A stretch of 64,000 nucleotides of DNA from assembly GCA_964430565.1 (NCBI GenBank), contig CAYSFD010000005.1:62001-126000 (forward strand). The letters run 5' to 3'. The DNA is from VBDM01 sp964430565 (GTDB lineage Bacteria; Pseudomonadota; Gammaproteobacteria; Burkholderiales; SG8-39). A model generated the notes under the pieces. The model saw only the letters and a list, made by a program, of their open reading frames with translations, did not search any database and had not been told where the DNA came from. The position numbers and the translations under genes were made by a program. Positions 41,642-49,979 of the stretch are shown piece by piece (position 1 is the stretch's first letter; each line of letters begins with the position of its first letter).

Positions 41642-42277
41642 CTATTTCCGTCCCGGAATGGGATGGCCGGGAAGCAGCTCGTAGGGATGCTTCCAGCGCG
41701 ACTCGCCGCGAATGCGCGCCAGCCAGTCTCGGATTCCCGGATAGCGGTTCCAGTCGACCGCCAGCTCGTCGTCGAAGAAAAGATAGCCGCACGCCGACAG
41801 GTCCGCGATCGTGAGCTTGTTTCCGACGATGTACGGCCGAGCGCCGAGATGCGCGTCGAGCACTTTCCAGGCGCCTTCTGAGCGCTTGCGAAACTCCTCC
41901 GTCACTGCCTTGTCCGGATCGGAAGCCAGCACCCGCAGAAATCGGTAGGTGGCGGTGTAGCTCGTGAGCTTGTGGTTGTCCCACAGCAGCCAGCGCAGGA
42001 TCTCGCGCCGCTGGACATCGTCGCTCCACCCGTAGCGTCCGAAGCGCTCGACCAGGTAGTCGAGAATCACCCCCGACTGGGACAGGCGCACGCTGCCGTG
42101 CTCCAGCACCGGCGCCTCGCCCATGACGTTGATCTCGCGGTACTCGGGCGTTCGAGTCTCGCCGTTGAAGTAGTCGACGAATCTCGCTTTCCAGTCCGCT
42201 CCGGCCAGCTCCAAGTAGAGGGCGGGCTTATAACAATTGCCGGATTGGGCAAAGCCGTAGAGCAGGTATTCTGCCAT
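41642..42277 (-). CDS. Glutathione S-transferase family protein (211 aa)
   Basis: N-terminal thioredoxin-like domain (about 1-80: LYGFAQSGNCYKPALYLELA, GEAPVLEHG, LSQSGVILDYL with the glutathione-binding Ser) and an all-helical C-terminal domain (NKLTIADLSACGYLF motif). The catalytic residue could be Ser12 or Cys15. It is in the liu operon between the DsbA-fold isomerase and liuB; GSTs often occur in such operons in Burkholderiales, but its substrate is not known. Confidence 0.9.
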   Translation of the reverse strand: MAEYLLYGFAQSGNCYKPALYLELAGADWKARFVDYFNGETRTPEYREINVMGEAPVLEHGSVRLSQSGVILDYLVERFGRYGWSDDVQRREILRWLLWDNHKLTSYTATYRFLRVLASDPDKAVTEEFRKRSEGAWKVLDAHLGARPYIVGNKLTIADLSACGYLFFDDELAVDWNRYPGIRDWLARIRGESRWKHPYELLPGHPIPGRK

Positions 42278-42306
42278 CGTTCAGTTGTTGAAGGACTCGG
42301 GAAGCT

Positions 42307-42909
42307 TTACCAGCCGCCCGTCTGTAGCCAGCGATCGATCTGATCCAGCCGGTCCGAGCCCCAGAAGGGCTCGCCATCGATGATGATGTAGGGCGAGCCG
42401 AACGCTCCGCGCGCGATCGCCTTTTCGACCTCGGTCCGCAAGCGGTCCTTGACTGCCTGATCGGCGAGTGCGCCGCGAAGCTCATCCGCGCCCAAGCCGA
42501 GCTTCGCGCACACGGCGACGGTGCCCTCCACGCTTGAAATGTCGATGTTGTCGACAAAATAGGCTCGGTAGAGCGCCCTGGCGAGCGCCTTGGCGCGCTT
42601 CGGGTCCTCTGCGTCCAGCCAATAGAAGGCGCGGCAGGGCGAAATCGACGAAATCGGAAAGACCGAGGGCGGACGGTATTCGACGCCGTGAAATTTCGCC
42701 GTGCGCGCAATGTCCCGCGCCGAGTACGCGCCCTTCAGAGGGATGGAGGGCAGGGGCTGCCCGCCGGTCGTCTTGAACACGACGCCGAGAAGAATCGGCC
42801 GCCAGGTCACCTCGCGGCCGTGTTTCGCCGCGAGCGCGTCGATTTTTTCGCTTGCGATGTAACCGTAGGGTGAGGAGAAGTCGAAATAGAACTCGATCGG
42901 GTTCGGCAT
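42307..42909 (-). CDS. 2-hydroxychromene-2-carboxylate isomerase-like DsbA-family protein (200 aa)
   Basis: A DsbA/kappa-GST fold: IEFYFDFSSPYGYIASEKI gives the active-site Ser, WRPILLGVVFKTTGG and GAFGSPYIIIDGEPFWGSDR are family hallmarks. These enzymes use glutathione to isomerise aromatic or unsaturated acids; the role in leucine catabolism is unclear. ATG 42909 chosen (longer start lies in the thiolase 3' region). Paired with the GST gene, 29 bp away. Confidence 0.9.
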   Translation of the reverse strand: MPNPIEFYFDFSSPYGYIASEKIDALAAKHGREVTWRPILLGVVFKTTGGQPLPSIPLKGAYSARDIARTAKFHGVEYRPPSVFPISSISPCRAFYWLDAEDPKRAKALARALYRAYFVDNIDISSVEGTVAVCAKLGLGADELRGALADQAVKDRLRTEVEKAIARGAFGSPYIIIDGEPFWGSDRLDQIDRWLQTGGW

Positions 42910-42928
42910 GTTCGGCCTGTCCCGCGCC

Positions 42929-44128
42929 CTAAACCAGTTCGATCGCCATGGCCGTCGCTTCGCCCCCGCCGATGCAAAGAGTCGCAACGCCGCGCCGGCC
43001 GCCGGTTTTCCTGAGAGCGCCGATGAGGGTGACGAGGATGCGCGCGCCCGACGCGCCGATCGGGTGGCCGAGCGCGCAGGCGCCGCCGTGGACGTTGACG
43101 CGGTCGTGCGCGAGGCCGTGTTCCTTCATCGCGGCCAACGTGACCACCGCAAAGGCTTCGTTGATCTCGTAGAGATCGACCTTGCCGGAGGTCCAGCCGG
43201 TAGCGTCGAACAATTTCTTGATCGCACCCACCGGGGCGGTCGTGAACCAGCCCGGTTCATGCGAATGCGTGCTGTGGGCGACCACTGTTGCGAGGGGCGC
43301 GAGGCCCAGCTTGTCGGCGGTGGAACGGCGCATCATCACGAGCGCCGCCGCGCCGTCTGAAATCGAGCTCGAATTCGCCGCGGTCACCGTGCCGTCCTTG
43401 CGGAAGGCGGGTTTCAGCGTCGGTATTTTTTCGAAGTTGGCCTTGAACGGCTGCTCGTCCTGCTCTATGAAGCGCTCGTTCTTGCCCGCCTTTATTGCGA
43501 GGGGCGTAATTTCCCATGCGAAAGCGCCGTTCTTGTTCGCGCTCTGCGCGCGCTCAAGGGAGGCGATGGCAAATTTGTCCTGCTCCGCGCGGGTGAAGCT
43601 GTATTTCGCCGCGCAATCCTCGGCGAAACTGCCCATCAATTTTCCCCCGCCTTTCTCGTCCCTTGCGTAGGCGTCTTCCAGACCGTCGAGAAACATGTGG
43701 TCGATCACCTGCTGGTGGCCCATCCGATAGCCCGAGCGCGCCTTGGGGAGCAGGTACGGGGCGTTGGTCATCGATTCCATGCCGCCCGCGACCATGATGT
43801 CGTTCGTACCCGCGGAAAGCAGGTCATGCGCAAACATCGCCGCTTTCATGCCCGAACCGCACATCTTGTTCACCGTCGTGCAGCCGGTCGACAAGGGGAG
43901 CCCGGCGCCGAGCGCCGCCTGGCGCGCCGGCGCCTGTCCCTGACCGGCGGGCAGCACGCAGCCCATGATCACTTCCTGTACCTGTTCGGGCTTGAGCCCA
44001 GAGCGCTCGACCGCCGCGCGGATCGCGGCCGCGCCGAGCTGCGCCGCGGTAAAGTCTTTGAGCTCGCCTTGAAACGCGCCCAGCGGCGTGCGGGCGGCGG
44101 AGACGATGACAACGGGATCATTCAGCAT
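42929..44128 (-). CDS. Acetyl-CoA acetyltransferase / thiolase (399 aa)
   Basis: A thiolase with the acyl-carrying Cys in NKMCGSGMKA (about residue 90), the NVHGGACALGHPIGASGARI signature and a C-terminal CIGGGEATA active-site Cys. In this operon it would cleave acetoacetyl-CoA derived from HMG-CoA breakdown (or make it for polyhydroxybutyrate). Starts ATG 44128, 20 bp after liuA. Confidence 0.95.
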   Translation of the reverse strand: MLNDPVVIVSAARTPLGAFQGELKDFTAAQLGAAAIRAAVERSGLKPEQVQEVIMGCVLPAGQGQAPARQAALGAGLPLSTGCTTVNKMCGSGMKAAMFAHDLLSAGTNDIMVAGGMESMTNAPYLLPKARSGYRMGHQQVIDHMFLDGLEDAYARDEKGGGKLMGSFAEDCAAKYSFTRAEQDKFAIASLERAQSANKNGAFAWEITPLAIKAGKNERFIEQDEQPFKANFEKIPTLKPAFRKDGTVTAANSSSISDGAAALVMMRRSTADKLGLAPLATVVAHSTHSHEPGWFTTAPVGAIKKLFDATGWTSGKVDLYEINEAFAVVTLAAMKEHGLAHDRVNVHGGACALGHPIGASGARILVTLIGALRKTGGRRGVATLCIGGGEATAMAIELV

Positions 44129-44148
44129 GGAACACCTCCAGAGGACGT

Positions 44149-45372
44149 TCAGTTTGTTTCGGCAAAAAGTTCACGACCGATAAGCCAGCGGCGGATTTCG
44201 GATGTCCCCGCTCCGATTTCGTAGAGCTTGGCGTCGCGCCACAGGCGTCCGGTGGGGTAGTCATTGATATAGCCGTTGCCGCCCAAACACTGGATCGCCT
44301 CGCCCGCCATCCAGGTCGCTTTCTCCGCTGCGTAGAGAATGGCGCCGGCGGCGTCCTTGCGGGCGCTTGCTCCCGTGGAGTCGCCGCGGTCGAGCGCCTG
44401 GCCGACCGCGTACACGTAGGCGCGGCAGGCGTTCAGCGTGGTGTACATGTCGGCAAGCTTGCCCTGCATCAGCTGGAACTCCCCGATCGGCTGGCCGAAT
44501 TGCTTACGCTCATGTACGTACGGCACGACCACGTCCATGCAGGCCTGCATGATGCCCAAGGGGCCGCCGGCGAGTACTGCGCGCTCGTAATCCAGGCCGG
44601 ACATCAGCACATTCACGCCCTGCCCGACCTCGGAAAGCAGATTCTCCTCCGGAATCTCGCAGTCCTGAAACACCAGCTCGGAGGTGTTCGAGCCGCGCAT
44701 ACCCAATTTGTCGAGTTTTTGTGCAGTGGAAAAACCCCTGAAGCCTTTTTCGACGATGAAGGCGGAGATTCCTGCTTTCGAAGATGAGGGACCGGCGTTG
44801 GAGTCGGTCTTGGCGTAAACAACGAGGACGTCGGCGTCCGGGCCGTTGGTGATCCACATCTTGCCGCCGCTCAGGATGAACTTGCCCTTCCTGTATTCGG
44901 CCCGGGTTCTCATCGAGACGACGTCCGAGCCGGAGCCCGCCTCGGACATGGCGAGCGCCCCGACCCATTCGCCTGAAATGAGCTTCGGCAGGTATTTGCG
45001 CTTCTGCGCCTCGCTGCCGTTTCTCGCGATCTGGTTGACGCAGAGATTGGAATGCGCGCCGTAGGAAAGGCCTACCGATGCCGAAGCCCGGCTGATCTCC
45101 TCCATCGTGACGATGTGGGCGGCGTAACCCATCGCAGCGCCGCCGTACGCGTCCCCGACCGTGATGCCGAGCAAGCCCAAGCCTCCCATCTTTTTCCAGA
45201 GGTCCATGGGAAATTGGTTGGAGCGGTCGATCTCGGCCGCGCGCGGCGCGATCTCGGCGGCGGCGAAGCTCTGCACCGTATTGCGCAGCATGTCGATATC
45301 GTCACCCAGGCGAAAGCGCAGCCCGGGCAGCGTCGGCGGTGTACCTTTGGGGAGATTCTGAGCGCGGTCCAT
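44149..45372 (-). CDS. liuA: Isovaleryl-CoA dehydrogenase (407 aa)
   Basis: An acyl-CoA dehydrogenase that starts leucine degradation after transamination. FAD/substrate motifs include AMSEAGSGSDVVSMRT and KMWITNGPDADVLV; the IVD-specific placement of the catalytic Glu is seen in GLDYERAVLAGGPLGIMQ. The C-terminal QCLGGNGYINDYPTGRL is typical. ATG 45372 is chosen because the in-frame upstream extension (to 45426) is encoded by the operator itself. It is the first structural gene of the liu operon. Confidence 0.96.
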   Translation of the reverse strand: MDRAQNLPKGTPPTLPGLRFRLGDDIDMLRNTVQSFAAAEIAPRAAEIDRSNQFPMDLWKKMGGLGLLGITVGDAYGGAAMGYAAHIVTMEEISRASASVGLSYGAHSNLCVNQIARNGSEAQKRKYLPKLISGEWVGALAMSEAGSGSDVVSMRTRAEYRKGKFILSGGKMWITNGPDADVLVVYAKTDSNAGPSSSKAGISAFIVEKGFRGFSTAQKLDKLGMRGSNTSELVFQDCEIPEENLLSEVGQGVNVLMSGLDYERAVLAGGPLGIMQACMDVVVPYVHERKQFGQPIGEFQLMQGKLADMYTTLNACRAYVYAVGQALDRGDSTGASARKDAAGAILYAAEKATWMAGEAIQCLGGNGYINDYPTGRLWRDAKLYEIGAGTSEIRRWLIGRELFAETN

Positions 45373-45394
45373 GCGAGACCTACGGGGAGCCAAA

Positions 45395-45424
45395 ACTCTA
45401 CTTGACGTTAACGTTAACGTCAAC
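45395..45424 (-). promoter_or_regulatory. LiuR-type operator in the liuA promoter
   Basis: Positions 45402-45423 are a perfect 22-bp palindrome identical to the core of the icmF operator. Read on the minus strand, TTGACG (45423-45418) and TAGAGT (45400-45395) are spaced 17 bp with the palindrome filling the gap; liuA starts 22 bp further on. LiuR is encoded just upstream. Confidence 0.85.
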
Positions 45425-45438
45425 ACCGTCCGGCGGGT

Positions 45439-45885
45439 TCACGCGGCGGCACGGCGCTTCCCGCCCCGGGCGGCGTTAAGAAGCTTGCGCGCCTGGCGCT
45501 CAAAGGCGCGAATCTCCCCGAGCACCTCCTCGATCTCCGCACTTTGGCGTTCGAGTTGCACGCGGCGCGCGGAGAGCGACGCGACGAATTTCTCCAATTG
45601 AGGCCGCTCGTCGGGCGCGGAATCGTAGAGCTCGATCATCTCGCGCACGTCCGCCAGCGAAAAGCCGAGCCGCTTGCCGCGCAGGATCAGCTTCAGGCGC
45701 ACCTGGTCGCGCTTGGAGTAGATGCGTCGGCTGCCCTCGCGCCGGGGCGAGAGCAGGCCCTCGTCCTCGTAGAATCGAATGGTCCGCAGCGTGACGTCAA
45801 ACTCGCGTGCGAGATCCCCAATCGAACAGTTTTCAATGGGGTCGCTCACGGGCGTGATCGAGGAGTCTGTAGCGTCCTTATCCAT
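45439..45885 (-). CDS. liuR: MerR-family regulator LiuR (148 aa)
   Basis: Winged helix-turn-helix near residues 20-90 with the MerR pattern YSIGDLAREFDVTLRTIRFY (here NCSIGDLAREF), EGLLSPRR and RRIYSKRDQVRLKLILRGK, then a coiled coil (about 95-140) for dimerisation; no Cys metal-binding motif, so it senses an organic ligand (in liu regulons probably an acyl-CoA). It is co-directional with and just upstream of the liu operon and shares 15 bp of leader with the operator. It ends in a basic tail. Confidence 0.9.
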   Translation of the reverse strand: MDKDATDSSITPVSDPIENCSIGDLAREFDVTLRTIRFYEDEGLLSPRREGSRRIYSKRDQVRLKLILRGKRLGFSLADVREMIELYDSAPDERPQLEKFVASLSARRVQLERQSAEIEEVLGEIRAFERQARKLLNAARGGKRRAAA

Positions 45886-45969
45886 AATCTGGGAGAATCC
45901 CCGCCCTTACGAGCGGGAAAGCGCAATTCTACTCCCGGCAAAGTCCGAAAGAACCCCTGCATCCCACGA

Positions 45970-47019
45970 ATGACTCCGGAATCCATCCTCGAATATCCTC
46001 AGTCCGCGCCGCCGACGGGCGGCGAAGCGATCGAGATCGCACCAGGAGTGCATTGGGTGCGAATGCCTCTGCCGTTCGCGCTCGACCACATTAATTTGTG
46101 GTTGCTCGAGGACGAAGTTGACGGTGCGGCCGGATGGACCCTCGTCGATTGCGGCATCGGCGATGACACGACGCGCGCTCTCTGGGAGCGGATATTCGCC
46201 AAACGCATCGCGGGGCGCCCCGTGAGCCGCCTCATCGTCACGCACCATCACCCCGACCACGCCGGTCTCGCGTCGTGGCTCGTCGAGCGCGCCGGCGCCG
46301 AGTTCTGGATGCCGCAAGGTGAGTATTTCGCGGCTCACGCGATGCGCGAAGGTCAGGCGGGATACGGCTACGATAATACCTTGGCGATGTTCAAGCGAAA
46401 CGGGGCCGCGGGTGAAAGGCTTTCTCTGCTCGAGCAGCGGCGCAGCAACTACCGCAGCCGCGTGCCGGGTTTCCCCTCGGCGTATCGGCGCCTGATGGAA
46501 GGCCAGACGCATCGCATCGGCGGCCGCAGCTGGCGAGTCATCATGGGCTACGGCCATGCACCGGAGCACGCAGCGCTTTACTGCGAGGAGCTCGGCGTTC
46601 TTATCTCCGGCGACATGGTGCTTCCGAGGATCTCGACCAACGTCAGCGTTTGGGCCAACGAGCCCGAGGGGAATCCGCTCGCGCTTTTCCTCGATTCGAT
46701 CTCGCGACACGCCGAATTGCCCGCGACGACGCTCACGCTGCCCTCGCACGGGTTGCCCTTCCGGGGCTTGCGCGAGCGCGTTGCGCAGCTCACCGAGCAT
46801 CATCGACTGCGCTTGGCCGAGCTGCACGAAGTCTGCGATACCCCTAAAGCCGCCGCGGATGTGCTCGGCACGCTGTTCCGCCGCAACCTAGACACCCATC
46901 AGCTTTTCTTCGCCATGGGCGAGGCGATGGCCCACCTGCACTATCTCCGTTACGAAGGGCGTCTGGAGCGTTCAGTCGATGCCGGCGGCGTGGTCCGCTA
47001 CGCCCAGTCGACTTCGTAG
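45970..47019 (+). CDS. MBL-fold metallo-hydrolase (349 aa)
   Basis: A second metallo-beta-lactamase-fold enzyme with THHHPDHAG, YGHAPEHAALY and SGDMVLPRISTNVSVW, and a C-terminal winged-helix-like tail (about 285-349). This is the glyoxalase II-like/RNase-unrelated family seen beside fatty-acid genes. ATG 45970 is preferred over starts that read into liuR. It is divergent from liuR with an 84-bp gap. Confidence 0.9.
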   Translation: MTPESILEYPQSAPPTGGEAIEIAPGVHWVRMPLPFALDHINLWLLEDEVDGAAGWTLVDCGIGDDTTRALWERIFAKRIAGRPVSRLIVTHHHPDHAGLASWLVERAGAEFWMPQGEYFAAHAMREGQAGYGYDNTLAMFKRNGAAGERLSLLEQRRSNYRSRVPGFPSAYRRLMEGQTHRIGGRSWRVIMGYGHAPEHAALYCEELGVLISGDMVLPRISTNVSVWANEPEGNPLALFLDSISRHAELPATTLTLPSHGLPFRGLRERVAQLTEHHRLRLAELHEVCDTPKAAADVLGTLFRRNLDTHQLFFAMGEAMAHLHYLRYEGRLERSVDAGGVVRYAQSTS

Positions 47020-47031
47020 CGAGGAAGTGAG

Positions 47032-47862
47032 TTACGCCGGAGCGCGATCCAATTCATCGCGAAATCTCCGAAGATAAGCCAAGCCCTTGATCGCCCGGCT
47101 GCCATACCACGAAGTCATTTCTCCGTCGATCAAGGCGGTTTTCTTTCCGCGAAGCGCCGGGAGCGCGCGTATTTCGGCAAGGTGTTTTTCGCGGAACATG
47201 AAAGGCTCGCTCGACAGGAGCACGGTACCGATCTCGTCAAGCGCTGCGCCGTCGAGATCGATCTTCGGGTAGCGCTCTGCACTGCCGGCGGGTACGGTCT
47301 CCCAGTTGACCAGCGCGAGCATGCGCGAGATATAGGTATCGTGCGATACGGTCATCCAGGGGTTTCTCCAGATCAGGTAGAGCACGCGCTTGGTGGGGAA
47401 CGCCGGCGTCGTGGAATTCAGCGCCTCGTAGGCATCCTTGAATCTGCCGCACAGTGCTTCGGCCTCCTGCTCGCGTCCGAATATCCCGCCGATTAAGCGG
47501 TAGAGCGCCGGGTTGTCGAGAGGTGAGAGAGGATGCGTGACGATCAGTGCGGGAACGAACTCGGCGAGCGCACGCGCATCCTCCTTCCTGTTCTCGTCGA
47601 TGTTGAGGATGACGTGAGTGGGTCGCAGCGACCGCAGCTTGTCGAGGTCGACATCCTTGGTGCCGCCGACTTTCCGGACCCGCCGAACCGATTCTCGCGG
47701 ATGGATGCAGAAGCCGGTTCGGCCAACGAGCTGTTCCGCCAGCCCCAGCTCGCAGACCAGTTCCGTAACACTAGGCACGAGGCTAACGATGCGCGCGTCG
47801 CCGTCCACCCGGACGTGTCGCGTGCCCGCTGCGTCGAGGAGTCCCGCCTCAGGGCCGATCAC
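47032..47862 (-). CDS. Cobalamin-binding-like protein without a signal peptide (276 aa)
   Basis: Helical-backbone metal-receptor (BtuF/TroA) fold: IVSLVPSVTELVCELGLAEQ, VGGTKDVDLDKLRSLRPTHV and IDGEMTSWYGSRAIKGL. Unlike the BtuF at 60468, it has no signal peptide, so it would act in the cytoplasm. GTG 47862 overlaps the SDR stop (GTGA), indicating co-transcription. Close family members are often called cobalamin-binding proteins, but ligand and role are inferred only. Confidence 0.75.
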   Translation of the reverse strand: MIGPEAGLLDAAGTRHVRVDGDARIVSLVPSVTELVCELGLAEQLVGRTGFCIHPRESVRRVRKVGGTKDVDLDKLRSLRPTHVILNIDENRKEDARALAEFVPALIVTHPLSPLDNPALYRLIGGIFGREQEAEALCGRFKDAYEALNSTTPAFPTKRVLYLIWRNPWMTVSHDTYISRMLALVNWETVPAGSAERYPKIDLDGAALDEIGTVLLSSEPFMFREKHLAEIRALPALRGKKTALIDGEMTSWYGSRAIKGLAYLRRFRDELDRAPA

Positions 47863-48632
47863 GGGGGCAGACCGCGCGGCTTGCGCGGCGCGTGTGCGAA
47901 CAGCCGGTCGTAGAGCCAGCGGGGCAGGCGGCGAAGCACGACCGATACGAGTGCCATCTGCCAGGGAATGACCGTGAAACGGCGTTTTCTCGCGATGGCG
48001 CGGGCAATGCGCCGCGCCGCGTCCTCGGCGCCGATGATGAAAGGCATGCGATAGCGATTCACGGCGGTCATCGGCGTGCGGACATAGCCGGGACAGATCG
48101 TCACTACCGCCACGCCCGAGCCGTGGAGTTCCACGCGCAGGCTCTCCAGGTAGGCGATGGCGGCGGACTTCGAGGCGCTGTAAGCGCCGCCTCCGGGCAG
48201 TCCGCGAAAGCCGGCGACGCTCGCGATGCCGACCAGGGTTCCGCTCGCGCGCCTGCGCATGGGCTCGACAAACGGCTGGAATGTCGCCGCCATCCCGAAC
48301 ACATTGGTGTCCATGACCTTGCGGAAGCCGGCAAGGTCTTCCGAATTTTCGCCGGAAGTTCCTGCGCTGATGCCGGCGTTCGCGATGACGATATCGGGCG
48401 GACCGAACTTCTGAAGGAAATCTTCGGCTGCAGCCTGGAGGCTCGCGAGGTCGGTCACGTCGACGCGGTAGCAAGCACCGGCGCAGCACAGACTAGCGAA
48501 GATCGCCTCGATCGGGGCGAGGCGTCTCGCGCACAACCCGAGTACCGCCCCGTTGCGCGCGTAGCAGGCCGCGAGCGCTGCGCCGATCCCGCTGGAGGCG
48601 CCGGTGATGAAGACCTTTGGGAAGAGCAACAA
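47859..48632 (-). CDS. Short-chain dehydrogenase/reductase (257 aa)
   Basis: Classical SDR: NAD(P)-binding ITGASSGIG, IVIANAGIS, the catalytic triad with Ser in IASVAG and YSASK, and a long basic C-terminus that may be membrane-associated (VIPWQMALVSVVLRRLPRWL). The start is TTG 48632; no ATG is close, and the ribosome site is poor, so the true start may be different. Substrate unknown. Confidence 0.85.
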   Translation of the reverse strand: MLLFPKVFITGASSGIGAALAACYARNGAVLGLCARRLAPIEAIFASLCCAGACYRVDVTDLASLQAAAEDFLQKFGPPDIVIANAGISAGTSGENSEDLAGFRKVMDTNVFGMAATFQPFVEPMRRRASGTLVGIASVAGFRGLPGGGAYSASKSAAIAYLESLRVELHGSGVAVVTICPGYVRTPMTAVNRYRMPFIIGAEDAARRIARAIARKRRFTVIPWQMALVSVVLRRLPRWLYDRLFAHAPRKPRGLPP

Positions 48633-48731
48633 GCCGGGCTAGCCGGAAGCGCTGCTTATCGCTCGCGCCCTTCTCACGAGCGTGCGGAATCCACCGCAGA
48701 TCGCCGGATGATCCTCTTTTCCAACACCCGG

Positions 48732-49379
48732 TTAAGGTTTCGCCCTCGTGGACTGCTTGCGAGCTTCGCCGATAAGAAAGTCGGCCGTCGCCAGCATCCC
48801 CTTGCGCGAGGTGCTTGGTGTGACGAGGTAGCGGCCCTGAACCGCGAGAGCGGGAACGCCGTCCAAACGGTAGGCGCGGCTCATCTGTGTCGCTCGGCGC
48901 AGCCTGCTTTCGACCGTAAACGAGCGGAACGCGGCGTCGTATTTGGCCATATCTACCTTCTGTTTCCCGAGCCAGTCCGCGACCCATTTGGCAAAGGCAT
49001 CGCCGCGCAGCCTCACGCCGCCCTGCTGGTGGATGGCGGCGAACAGCGGGCGGTGCAGCCGATCGAACTCGCCGAGGACTTCGAGGGTGTAGAAGATCCG
49101 GGCGTCGATCGCCCAATCCTCGTTAAGAATTCCCGGCACGCGCTTGAACTGCACGTCGCGCGCCAGGTGTTTGACCCACGGCTCAAGTTCTGGCTCGAGC
49201 GAATAGCAATGCGGGCAGCGGTACCAGAAAAACTCGATGACTTCGACTTTGCCCGAAGACTCGGTCGACTGTGGTGGCTTGAGTTCGACGTAGTCGACTC
49301 CCTCGGATGGAGAATGCTGAGCGTTCGCGGCGAACGCGAGCACCAAGCCGACAATGAGGCTCATTAGACGAAAAACCAT
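48732..49379 (-). CDS. dsbA: Thiol:disulfide interchange protein DsbA-like (215 aa)
   Basis: A periplasmic oxidoreductase: signal peptide (1-20, ending AFAANA), thioredoxin-fold active site RCPHC (about 53-57) and the cis-Pro loop GVPALAV (Pro near 175). It introduces disulfides in exported proteins. It follows the SPOR gene after 14 bp in the argS transcript. Confidence 0.93.
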   Translation of the reverse strand: MVFRLMSLIVGLVLAFAANAQHSPSEGVDYVELKPPQSTESSGKVEVIEFFWYRCPHCYSLEPELEPWVKHLARDVQFKRVPGILNEDWAIDARIFYTLEVLGEFDRLHRPLFAAIHQQGGVRLRGDAFAKWVADWLGKQKVDMAKYDAAFRSFTVESRLRRATQMSRAYRLDGVPALAVQGRYLVTPSTSRKGMLATADFLIGEARKQSTRAKP

Positions 49380-49393
49380 GGGGCGTTCTCCAA

Positions 49394-49969
49394 TTAATTC
49401 GAAGCGATATCCTTGATCCTGATCAGCGACGCGTCCACTCCATTCTGCACCAACTGCTGTCGGATGCGATTGATTTCATCCAGGCGCTTGAAAGGTCCAA
49501 GGCGCACGCGGTACCACACGCCTTTTTCGGCAAGGTCGGCCGGCTCGACGCTCGCCTCCAGCCCCATTAATGCAAGCCTTGCCTTGACGCTGTCAGCGTC
49601 GGCCGGATTCTGGAATGAGCCGGCTTGAAGGAAATAGGTGTCTTTGGACGCGCCGCCCTGCTTGGCCGCCTCGCGCACCTGGCGTTCGGTCACCTGCTCC
49701 TCACGCCCGGGGAGGATGCGGTAGAAATCAAAGCGCGGCTTCTCCTCGGCCGCAGCCGACTTGGAAGGATCAGGCAAGTTCTGAGCTACGGGCGCAGCCT
49801 TTTCCGGTGGGCGCGCCCTGTCGGAGAAAGGCATCGGCGTCTTGAAGAAAAAAATCGCAATCCCCGCGGCGACGCCCAGACCCAGAAGAAATCCGAAGAA
49901 AATGCCGATCAGAAAACTGCTCGAGGAATCCGGTCTGGGCTGGGAGATCTGCTTGTAATCGCGACTCAT
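49394..49969 (-). CDS. SPOR-domain cell-division-associated protein (191 aa)
   Basis: Cytoplasmic start, one TM helix (about 19-46, IGIFFGFLLGLGVAAGIAIF), a proline-rich linker, and a C-terminal SPOR domain (about 110-190: TYFLQAGSFQNPADADSVKA, GVWYRVRLGPFK) that binds denuded septal peptidoglycan. Gene order argS-SPOR-dsbA is common in betaproteobacteria and places it 10 bp after argS. FtsN-like localisation is likely. Confidence 0.9.
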   Translation of the reverse strand: MSRDYKQISQPRPDSSSSFLIGIFFGFLLGLGVAAGIAIFFFKTPMPFSDRARPPEKAAPVAQNLPDPSKSAAAEEKPRFDFYRILPGREEQVTERQVREAAKQGGASKDTYFLQAGSFQNPADADSVKARLALMGLEASVEPADLAEKGVWYRVRLGPFKRLDEINRIRQQLVQNGVDASLIRIKDIASN

Positions 49970-49979
49970 CGGTCAGGGG

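Noticed and set aside
44600..44790. LiuA reading frame seen in alternative frames as separate proteins
   Set aside because: Shadows of the isovaleryl-CoA dehydrogenase gene with no own signals.
47892..49367. 491-aa plus-strand ORF opposite the SDR and dsbA
   Set aside because: Spans two well-supported minus-strand genes and an intergenic gap; no domain.
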